Source: Oceanicoccus sagamiensis (GTDB lineage Bacteria > Pseudomonadota > Gammaproteobacteria > Pseudomonadales > Dasaniaceae). From it: DNA of 64,000 nt. Below are positions 57,718 through 64,000 of this stretch, piece by piece (positions within the stretch are counted from its first letter, which is position 1; each line of letters opens with the position of its first letter). Made by a program: the position numbers and the translations under genes. The stretch is from assembly GCF_002117105.1 (NCBI RefSeq), contig NZ_CP019343.1, positions 310,001-374,000 of the forward strand, written 5' to 3'. The notes beneath the pieces are model-generated. The model searched no databases, was not told the DNA's origin, and saw only the letters and a program-made list of their open reading frames with translations.

Positions 57718-57820
57718 GTTGACCCATACCGTTCAGCCCTTGCATCACTAACAACGACTTGTTGAGCTTGGTAATCTGAGTAATACTCTCAATATAAAAC
57801 GAGAATAAGTGGAGATAAAC

Positions 57821-59236
57821 GTGAAAACAACTATCAAACTAGCCTGTATAGCCGTTATAGCCATTTCCCAGATGGCAACTGCCGTCGAAAAAGCCACCGA
57901 GCTACCCCCACAAACCCTGTTTACAAACGTCAATATTTTTAATGGCGTGGATAACAAACTCTATGACAACCACTTTGTGTTGATAGAGAAAAACAAGATC
58001 AAGACAATCTCAGCCACAGCCATTAAAACCAATAAAGATGCCACCGTTATTGACGGTGGTGGCCGCACTTTGATGCCAGGCTTGATTGATGCTCACGTCC
58101 ATTTAAACCTGCAATATTTAAATAACCCGGCAGCCATTGATGGTGTCAGCAATATGACCTGGGAAGAAATCGGCGCGATGGCCTATGATGCCTCTCAGGA
58201 ATATCTGTATTCAGGTTTTACGACAGTACGTGACTTGTGTGGCATGCATGACGGTATGCGTAAACATATTGAAGCGGGTACTTTAATTGGCCCACGTATC
58301 TATCTTGCAGGTGCCTGTATTTCACAAACGTCGGGGCATGGTGATTGGCGGACTAACGCTCAGGTTATTGGTGATGATGGTAATAAAGTGGGGCAGGTGC
58401 AGGCTTTGGGTATTGCCACCCTCGCCGACGGTGCTGATGAAGTGTTAAAAGCCTGTCGCAACAACCTGGCTGGTGGCGCTGACTTCTGCAAAATGATGGC
58501 AGGTGGCGGTGTAACCTCTATGCGCGACCCCATCCATTCATTTCAAGGCACGCCTGATGAACTAAAGGCCATGGTTACGGCTACAACCCAGTGGGATACC
58601 GTCGGTGCGGTTCACGCCTATCATGATGGTTCGGTGATCAACGCTATCAAAGCTGGCGTTATGTCGATTGAGCACGGTAATTTAATGGCGCAGAAATCAA
58701 CCTTTAAACTAGTCAAGAAAAAAGGCGCCTTTGTGGTGCCAGCGATGGCGGGGTTTTCTGACCAATTATTAAAACACCCCCAATATGGTAACCCTGACCT
58801 GCCATTACGCGCCAAGGTTGAAACCATTATCAAGAACTATGATAACTGGGTGAAGCTGGCCAATGAGACAGGCATTAATATAGGTTATGGCACAGACGTT
58901 GTTGTTTCCACTAAAGCAGCTTCGCGGGGTATCCGTGACTTTCAGATGGGCCAATTTGCTGAAGGTTTCGGTAACTTTAAAACCTTGAAGGCGATGACAT
59001 CGGACAATGGCAGATTAATGGCTTTAACCGGAAAGAATAACCCCTACCCTGCAACACTGGGTGTCATAGCTGCAGGCGCCTATGCTGATATTATTCTGGT
59101 GGATGGCAATCCGCTGAAGGATTTAACCGTACTTGGTGCCAGCTTTGATATGTGGGCGCCTCCACGCGCACAGCGTACGATCAAAACCATTCCATTGGTT
59201 ATGAAAGACGGTAAGGTTTTTCATAATAGCTTGTAA
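57821..59236 (+). CDS. Exported amidohydrolase (prolidase/imidazolonepropionase-like)
   Basis: 471 residues from the GTG at 57821, which has GGAG seven bases upstream. Signal peptide ISQMATA/V. Metal site LIDAHVHLN near residue 82, AGGADFCKMMAGGG with the bridging Lys, HAYHDGS and IEHGN with further ligands, and YGTDVV with the catalytic Asp. Belongs to the amidohydrolase superfamily annotated as Xaa-Pro dipeptidase-like; the natural substrate is not known. Ends at a hairpin (59317-59336). Confidence 0.9.
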   Translation: MKTTIKLACIAVIAISQMATAVEKATELPPQTLFTNVNIFNGVDNKLYDNHFVLIEKNKIKTISATAIKTNKDATVIDGGGRTLMPGLIDAHVHLNLQYLNNPAAIDGVSNMTWEEIGAMAYDASQEYLYSGFTTVRDLCGMHDGMRKHIEAGTLIGPRIYLAGACISQTSGHGDWRTNAQVIGDDGNKVGQVQALGIATLADGADEVLKACRNNLAGGADFCKMMAGGGVTSMRDPIHSFQGTPDELKAMVTATTQWDTVGAVHAYHDGSVINAIKAGVMSIEHGNLMAQKSTFKLVKKKGAFVVPAMAGFSDQLLKHPQYGNPDLPLRAKVETIIKNYDNWVKLANETGINIGYGTDVVVSTKAASRGIRDFQMGQFAEGFGNFKTLKAMTSDNGRLMALTGKNNPYPATLGVIAAGAYADIILVDGNPLKDLTVLGASFDMWAPPRAQRTIKTIPLVMKDGKVFHNSL

Positions 59237-59316
59237 AACACGACTGCCTCTCGGTGCGGTATAGACTCCTGATCAATATCAACTGTAGTCAGTCATAACA
59301 AGAAGCAATGATCATC

Positions 59317-59340
59317 AAGGCTACTTCGGTAGCCTTAATA
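59317..59340 (+). terminator. Possible terminator of the amidohydrolase gene
   Basis: Perfect stem AAGGCTAC/GTAGCCTT with TTCG tetraloop, but only AATAGCTTTT follows. Confidence 0.55.
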
Positions 59341-59461
59341 GCTTTTGACTGATATCCCCTAAAGCGCTAAACAGCGCAGTAGAGTATGTCGGAAGCAAAC
59401 TTTACAGCCAGCCGAATAACAGGCATATTAAGCCACTAAAAATAATAACAAGGGATATGTC

Positions 59462-60115
59462 ATGTTTTTCACACAATCAACCCGCTATATAACTCTCTTT
59501 ATCTTGCTCGGTCTAACAACAGCCTCTCAAGCGTCTTATTATGATGCCGAACAGAATCTTGAATTCCATGCACTGTCTAGTGAGCTGACACCTAATGCCA
59601 ATTGGCGGATTGCCACTGGCACTGAAGTCTATGCGCTTTTTTATGGGCAGCAGGTAAACTATGATCAGCCGGCCCTTTTTAGGCAGCAAACAGCCGATGC
59701 CATCCTCGCGCTTGGTGGTACGGTAAATAGTGGTGAGGTCAGCTGTGGCGGGCAAGACTGCGAGGCAATAATCACTGCTTGCAACCAGCTTCCCTTTTTA
59801 CCCGAGTGTGAAACATTAGTCGTGACTGGAGGCGAGTATATTTTACCCGGCCTGGCCTATGATGAAGAAGGCTTGGCCGGCAACTACTTATCCCTGTATG
59901 AAATTTCTGGCTCATACAGTGACCTGGATGGCGACGGACTTTGGGTTAACAACTTAATCTCTCCCGCGGCGGCTTTAGACTATCAGTGTGAATTTACTGA
60001 CTGTTCAAATCTTAATGGCCCTGTGGCTTATGTAAATGAGGTTCCCGTTCCAGCAGCGGCATGGTTATTTGGTTCAGCCCTGTTAAGCCTGGTTGCTTTA
60101 AAACGCAATCAGTAG
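59462..60115 (+). CDS. PEP-CTERM-type exported protein
   Basis: 217 residues. Signal peptide LFILLGLTTASQAS. Four cysteines in two pairs (CGGQDCEAIITAC). Ends VPVPAAAWLFGSALLSLVALKRNQ, the same VPxP-type sorting signal as the gene at 53416. Preceded by GGGATATGTC. Own terminator. Function unknown. Confidence 0.88.
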   Translation: MFFTQSTRYITLFILLGLTTASQASYYDAEQNLEFHALSSELTPNANWRIATGTEVYALFYGQQVNYDQPALFRQQTADAILALGGTVNSGEVSCGGQDCEAIITACNQLPFLPECETLVVTGGEYILPGLAYDEEGLAGNYLSLYEISGSYSDLDGDGLWVNNLISPAAALDYQCEFTDCSNLNGPVAYVNEVPVPAAAWLFGSALLSLVALKRNQ

Positions 60116-60137
60116 GCTTTGCTAAAGCGTATTTTGT

Positions 60138-60162
60138 AAGGCTACTCTGGTAGCCTTTTTTA
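60138..60162 (+). terminator. Terminator of the PEP-CTERM gene
   Basis: Stem AAGGCTAC/GTAGCCTT with TCTG loop and five T. Confidence 0.9.
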
Positions 60163-60436
60163 ATTCTGTGGTACTCCGACAGCGGCAGAACGGCCTCGAG
60201 ACTCGATAAGAACCAAGGTTTTTTAATACCCGCTTTAGGACGGGGATTCATACATATTATTCCATTGCAGCGCTCTGCAAGCTTCTAAACCAGATAATGC
60301 CACGCTTATCCTTTAAAACGGACAGTACTTTTAAAACCAACAGTACTTTGTTTTAAGACAATAAACACAGAGTAAAAAAAAGAGTAGTTACTTTTTATCA
60401 AATGGTCGATGATAAGCAGGTCTTATGGAGTAGCTT
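60163..60436. other. Spacer with no gene seen
   Basis: 274 bases; AT-rich towards the DUF2489 gene. A 79-codon minus frame overlaps it but has no coding character. Confidence 0.35.
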
Positions 60437-60913
60437 ATGAACGATATCCTGGGGTCACCCACTCTTTTGTTAATTGGCGCGGCGCTGATCATTTTGCCAT
60501 TGGCCACCTATGCAGGCTATTTGTTATATCAATTGTCCATTAATCAACAGCGTGAGCGCGAGCAAGCTGACCAGCTTGCTGAAAAGGAACAAGCTGGGCA
60601 ACAGCAAGCCCGTCAGAGTATCCAGATCATGTTGCGAGCGTTAGCGGCGAAGCAAATGTCCATGACTGAAGCGGCGATTCGTATTGTCGCTATTGGTCGA
60701 CGACTGCCCGACGATGAACAGGCTTTGCACTATCAGTCGTTTCGCCATCTCGCCGAAGCCACCGCACATATCCCGATTCTCGACGGCTGGAAAGCCCTGC
60801 CAATAGAGGATCAGCAGCGCTTTGACCGCGAACGTGAACAACTGGAAGCCAAGCATGCCAATGCCATTGATCTGGCAACGCAAACGCTACTGAATAACAC
60901 GCAGCTACATTAA
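60437..60913 (+). CDS. DUF2489 family membrane-anchored protein
   Basis: 158 residues. N-terminal transmembrane helix (LLLIGAALIILPLATYAGYLL), then a long coiled coil (QREREQADQLAEKEQAGQQ), then SIQIMLRALAAKQMSMTEAAIRI, characteristic of DUF2489. Cytoplasmic coiled-coil domain of unknown role. Stands alone. Confidence 0.88.
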   Translation: MNDILGSPTLLLIGAALIILPLATYAGYLLYQLSINQQREREQADQLAEKEQAGQQQARQSIQIMLRALAAKQMSMTEAAIRIVAIGRRLPDDEQALHYQSFRHLAEATAHIPILDGWKALPIEDQQRFDREREQLEAKHANAIDLATQTLLNNTQLH

Positions 60914-61133
60914 CCCTGCCATCCCACGGCTTAAGGCCAGGCTACGGTTTGTTGCTAAAGCCTGCGATAAAAACACTAGCGGCGCAGTATTGTCTTGAGC
61001 CAGCCCTAATCACTAACCGATCACTCCAACTGATCCAGCTAGCGGGATACTTCGTAAAATCGACTGGTGTTCGATTTAAAATAAGCCGATCTGTTCGCAT
61101 AAAGCGGCATATCCCCCGGTAAGGAATAACATT

Positions 61134-62018
61134 ATGTACAACCACTTAATACTCACTTTTCGCAGCCTGATATCACCCGTGCTATTAGCATCCATATTGA
61201 TACTATCGCTGCTTCCTATGGTCAGCCACGCGGGCCTGCACCTAAGCAAAGAGCCACTTAAAAGCAAACTGCCTCCCGCCAAAGTTATCCCGGCTGATGC
61301 AGCGTATATTCCTACGGTTTTGGTCACTGGCTCAAACCGGGGTATTGGCTTAGAACTGGTTAAACAGTTTGCGGCCAATGGCTGGAATGTGATTGGCACA
61401 GCGCGCAAACCAGCAAAGGCCAAAGCACTGAATGCATTGGCAGCGGATAATGACAATGTCGCCGTTGTTCAGCTCGATGTGACCAACGCCGACTCTATCG
61501 CCGCGATGGCCAAGACGCTTGAAGGCCAGCCAATTGATGTATTACTTAATAATGCGGGCGTATATGGTAATAAAGAGAAACAAAATTTTGATACTCTGGA
61601 TGCCGATGAATTTAACTTCGTCATCAATGTTAATGCCCTTGGGCCAATGAAAGTCTCTCAGGCACTGTTGCCCAACATTAGAGCGGGCCAGCAGAAAAAG
61701 ATTCTCGCTATGGGCAGTGGCTTAGGCTCCATGGCGATTGGGGGGCGTCGCGGTGGTAGTTACTGGTACAAAATGAGTAAGTCAGCGCTGCATATGGGTA
61801 TGCTGGCAATGCGCTCTGAACTAAAGGATGAAGGGATTATTGTACAATTAATCGCTCCGGGAATTGTACAAACCGACCTGCTAAGAGCCTCGACCGATAA
61901 AGATATGGGTATCCCCGCCGCAGCCAGTGTTGAAGGCCTGCTAAGGGTGGTGGATAGTATTACTATGAAGACCCGAAATAAAATGATTAACTACAATGGC
62001 GCTACCTTGCCATGGTAA
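61134..62018 (+). CDS. SDR-family oxidoreductase with an export signal
   Basis: 294 residues. A signal-like N-terminus (LISPVLLASILILSLLPMVSHAG) precedes the Rossmann domain: VTGSNRGIG at residues about 65-73, NNAG, and the catalytic YKMSK. The signal is unusual for short-chain dehydrogenases, which are normally cytoplasmic; NAD(P) is not available in the periplasm in a simple way. C-factor/YciK-like in the core. Substrate unknown. Ends at a strong terminator. Confidence 0.9.
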   Translation: MYNHLILTFRSLISPVLLASILILSLLPMVSHAGLHLSKEPLKSKLPPAKVIPADAAYIPTVLVTGSNRGIGLELVKQFAANGWNVIGTARKPAKAKALNALAADNDNVAVVQLDVTNADSIAAMAKTLEGQPIDVLLNNAGVYGNKEKQNFDTLDADEFNFVINVNALGPMKVSQALLPNIRAGQQKKILAMGSGLGSMAIGGRRGGSYWYKMSKSALHMGMLAMRSELKDEGIIVQLIAPGIVQTDLLRASTDKDMGIPAAASVEGLLRVVDSITMKTRNKMINYNGATLPW

Positions 62019-62048
62019 GCACGGCTTACAGGTAGAGTTAAGTGACCT

Positions 62049-62076
62049 AAAAAGGAGCTCACCGCTCCTTTTTTAT
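62049..62076 (+). terminator. Terminator of the SDR gene
   Basis: Stem AAAAGGAGC/GCTCCTTTT with a TCACC loop and T6. Confidence 0.9.
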
Positions 62077-62206
62077 TGTCTGTAAATGTACCGCCTTAAT
62101 TGCCTGGGATAAAAGAGACTATTGATCTTTTTGACAGAATTAGTCCTAATCTCTATGGTGTAACACGGTTTAATTTTTATCCCTTTATGATAGCCGGAAA
62201 GCCCCT

Positions 62207-63028
62207 ATGATCGAACAACGAAACGTTTTAATCAGCCTGTTAGCCCTGATCACTATTTTTTTGGGTCAGGCACTTTCTCGCACCATTAATCGAGTGATTG
62301 TCGAATCCATCAATGACTGGATGCTAGTGGGTTTTATCGCCGTTGGCATTGCGGGTGTTATTGTGCTGGCAACCCAGATTAATACGCCTGGTATAAAAGG
62401 CACGTTGAGTGGGTTTATTGCAGGCCTGTTAATTTGGCGAGGTTTTGTTGATGGCCCTATGCGCGTATTTGCTGAAATATTTTCGATGGGGGCGATTGAT
62501 TTTGGCGGTTTTCCCTTAAGCGGGCGCTATGCCTTATTGATGTCCACCCTGCCGGTTATGTTAGCTATGTTGGTGCTCTATGGTTTGTTAAGCCAGGAAA
62601 CCCGCTGTAACTTTATGCGCTTTACGCTGCGCTGCCTGCGCTGGTCACCGGGTAAACCCACACCGGCTATGCCGCGCAGTGTTGCAAGAATTACCGCTGT
62701 TGAAACGGTGTTTGTGCAATGGGGGATTTTCCTGCTGTTTTTATTTTTGGGCGGCGCCCTTAGCAGCCCCTTTTATATTGCCATGCTGGTCTGGCTGGTT
62801 TATCTACTCTATCAATTACTCAAACTCAGTCAGGTAGATTATGCCTTCCGCTATGCGATTCCCGTGTGCGTGATTCTATTTTCACTGGTTGAGGTGGGCG
62901 CGTTCTTTGGCTTATATCCTGAACCCTGGCAAAAACCCGCTGAGTACCCGGTGACCATTGCGGTTATGTCCATAGTGTTTATTGGTTGCTTGTTTCAGCT
63001 AGTGAAGATGCAGAAAACCAAGACTTAA
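62207..63028 (+). CDS. Multi-spanning membrane protein, unknown
   Basis: 273 residues. Six or seven transmembrane helices (LLALITIFLGQAL, MLVGFIAVGIAGVIVLATQ, LMSTLPVMLAMLVLYGLLS, FLLFLFLGGALSSPFYIAM, VCVILFSLVEVGAFFGLY, TIAVMSIVFIGCLFQLV). The central loop is basic (RCLRWSPGKPTPAMPRSVAR). I do not recognise the family. Convergent with the ubiD-like gene. Confidence 0.8.
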   Translation: MIEQRNVLISLLALITIFLGQALSRTINRVIVESINDWMLVGFIAVGIAGVIVLATQINTPGIKGTLSGFIAGLLIWRGFVDGPMRVFAEIFSMGAIDFGGFPLSGRYALLMSTLPVMLAMLVLYGLLSQETRCNFMRFTLRCLRWSPGKPTPAMPRSVARITAVETVFVQWGIFLLFLFLGGALSSPFYIAMLVWLVYLLYQLLKLSQVDYAFRYAIPVCVILFSLVEVGAFFGLYPEPWQKPAEYPVTIAVMSIVFIGCLFQLVKMQKTKT

Positions 63029-63055
63029 TATTGGCTGAGTGATAAAAGATAACAA

Positions 63056-63082
63056 AAAGGCTACCTAAGTAGCCTTTTTTAA
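63056..63082. terminator. Bidirectional terminator
   Basis: Stem AAAAAGGCTAC/GTAGCCTTTTT with CTAA loop, between convergent genes; the downstream base run works on both strands. Confidence 0.85.
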
Positions 63083-63108
63083 TACTGAATTTACCAACAC
63101 GATTAGCG

Positions 63109-64000
63109 TTAACTCCAATCGGTTTGGAATAAAATATCGGCATATTTTTTATCGATTCTCTCGAAGATACCTGGCGACCCTTGTTTTAAATTGGTTCGGT
63201 TCTTTTCAGGGAAGTTTTCAACACCGCCCTCTTCCGGGAGTTGCAGTGTCGCATCAATAATCACTTTCACATTGGTTTTCTTATCCAGTGAACCCGGGTC
63301 AAGTATCAGGGTTTTATAGGTATCAATATGCGTAGCCGTATCCATACGCCAACGGGTCGAGATAGCATTTAGCACTTCCAAGCGGTTATAGACATCAACA
63401 TCGTCATCGACAATCACAATAACCTTGGCAATGGGGGCAACTTTCATCAAAAACCTTGCCATGCGCTTTGCCTGTTTTGGTTTCGTCTTTTTGATGCTGA
63501 TCCAGTAAGTGCCTAACGCACCGGTAATGGTGGCGAAGTCGGTGGTGTATTTAAATACATTTTGCAGGTCTGCCAAGATCATGCCGTTATCAGGAGCGGT
63601 CAAAATACCACCGGCTACGGACGTAAAAGAATTCACCACCCAAGGGTCTTTTCTATGGGTAATGGAAGTAATACGCATACTGTAGTTTTCTTCCTTTTTA
63701 TCGCCCATATAACCAAACAGCTCATGGTAAGGACCTTCAGGTGCCATCTCATCTAAAAGCACTTCACCCTCGATAATAATTTCAGCATGTGCCGGTACCA
63801 TATGATGGGTGGTTTCACCTTTAACAACTTCAATCGCCTGGCCCCCAAGACCGCCAGCCAGAGCGTATTCATCGACAGGGTCAGAGGTGCGTCGAATAGG
63901 AATCTGGCCACCCGATACCGTCCAGGTCAAGGGATCCTGACCGACAGCCAGCGCAATAGGCACGGTTTTTTCACCACGCTTTTTAGCGGCCTGAAACATT
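63109..64000 (-). CDS. UbiD-family (de)carboxylase, C-terminal part, runs off the right edge
   Basis: About 297 residues of the C-terminal part; the N-terminus lies beyond the window. PVDEYALAGGLGGQAIEVVKGET, then EGEVLLDEMAPEGPYHELFGYMG, which carries the two prFMN-site glutamates, then IVIVDDDVDVYNRLEVLNAI and the C-terminal dimer helix. UbiD enzymes use prenylated FMN from UbiX to (de)carboxylate aromatic or alpha,beta-unsaturated acids. No ubiX is visible. The exact substrate is not known; ubiquinone UbiD is one option, but the divergent PEGPYHELF variant points to another aromatic acid. Confidence 0.92.
   Translation of the reverse strand, partial: MFQAAKKRGEKTVPIALAVGQDPLTWTVSGGQIPIRRTSDPVDEYALAGGLGGQAIEVVKGETTHHMVPAHAEIIIEGEVLLDEMAPEGPYHELFGYMGDKKEENYSMRITSITHRKDPWVVNSFTSVAGGILTAPDNGMILADLQNVFKYTTDFATITGALGTYWISIKKTKPKQAKRMARFLMKVAPIAKVIVIVDDDVDVYNRLEVLNAISTRWRMDTATHIDTYKTLILDPGSLDKKTNVKVIIDATLQLPEEGGVENFPEKNRTNLKQGSPGIFERIDKKYADILFQTDWS

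Noticed and set aside
60012-60251. 79-codon minus-strand frame after the PEP-CTERM gene
   Set aside because: It overlaps a strong terminator and the C-terminal sorting signal, and shows no family.

Overview
The window is a stretch of chromosome from a gammaproteobacterium of roughly 47-50% GC, most likely a marine, hydrocarbon/lipid-storing member of the Spongiibacteraceae/Cellvibrionales or a nearby group (inference from gene order and content; no 16S gene is present). The evidence is the thrS-infC-rpmI-rplT-pheS-pheT-ihfA-merR block and the hisC-tyrA-aroA-cmk-rpsA-ihfB-lapA-lapB-pyrF block, both laid out as in Pseudomonas relatives, together with a wax ester synthase, PhaR and phasins, several PEP-CTERM-type surface proteins, a Rieske oxygenase and a UbiD-family decarboxylase. 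No phage, CRISPR array, rRNA or complete insertion sequence was seen.

Layout. 1-12 kb is accessory: a truncated secreted protein, a very large secreted di-haem c-type cytochrome with beta-propeller and Ig-like domains, a lipoprotein, a decayed exported surE, a forward cluster of a YrbL-like kinase, a capsule-type glycosyltransferase and two exported proteins, then a reverse group of small enzymes (P-loop kinase, GFA, VOC, GNAT). 12.6-20.1 kb is the core translation block on the minus strand, including infC with its ATT start. 20.3-22.2 kb holds a HisC-like aminotransferase and a PEP-CTERM protein. 22.4-27.5 kb is a storage-lipid locus: XRE regulator, WS/DGAT with an H1-like basic tail, lipase, PhaR and two phasins with twin palindromic operators. 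27.5-34 kb carries a membrane-anchored glutamate-synthase-like flavoenzyme, DUF1993, aquaporin, tRNA-Val beside an unusual hairpin array, a Rieske protein, uvrB and tRNA-Asn. 34.2-47 kb is housekeeping on the minus strand (SLC13 transporter, DHH protein, ComEA, pyrF, lapAB, ihfB, rpsA, cmk, aroA, tyrA, hisC). 47-53 kb has a PEP-CTERM protein, a LysR regulator and gcvT-gcvP. 53-64 kb is accessory again: PEP-CTERM proteins, a lipoprotein, a desaturase and its divergent AraC regulator, both broken by one-base homopolymer changes and bracketed by direct repeats, an exported amidohydrolase, an exported SDR, a membrane protein and the 3' part of a ubiD-like gene.

How it fits together. The core genes make and regulate the translation machinery and the aromatic amino acid/histidine-type transaminations. 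The storage-lipid locus is the most interesting system: lipid synthesis, lipid turnover, granule coat proteins and their repressor are adjacent, and the wax ester synthase itself has a PhaF-like basic tail that could tie lipid inclusions to DNA. A dispersed double-palindrome repeat with core GGTGGATTATAATCCACC occurs at six intergenic sites, usually between genes of the same operon or next to core genes.
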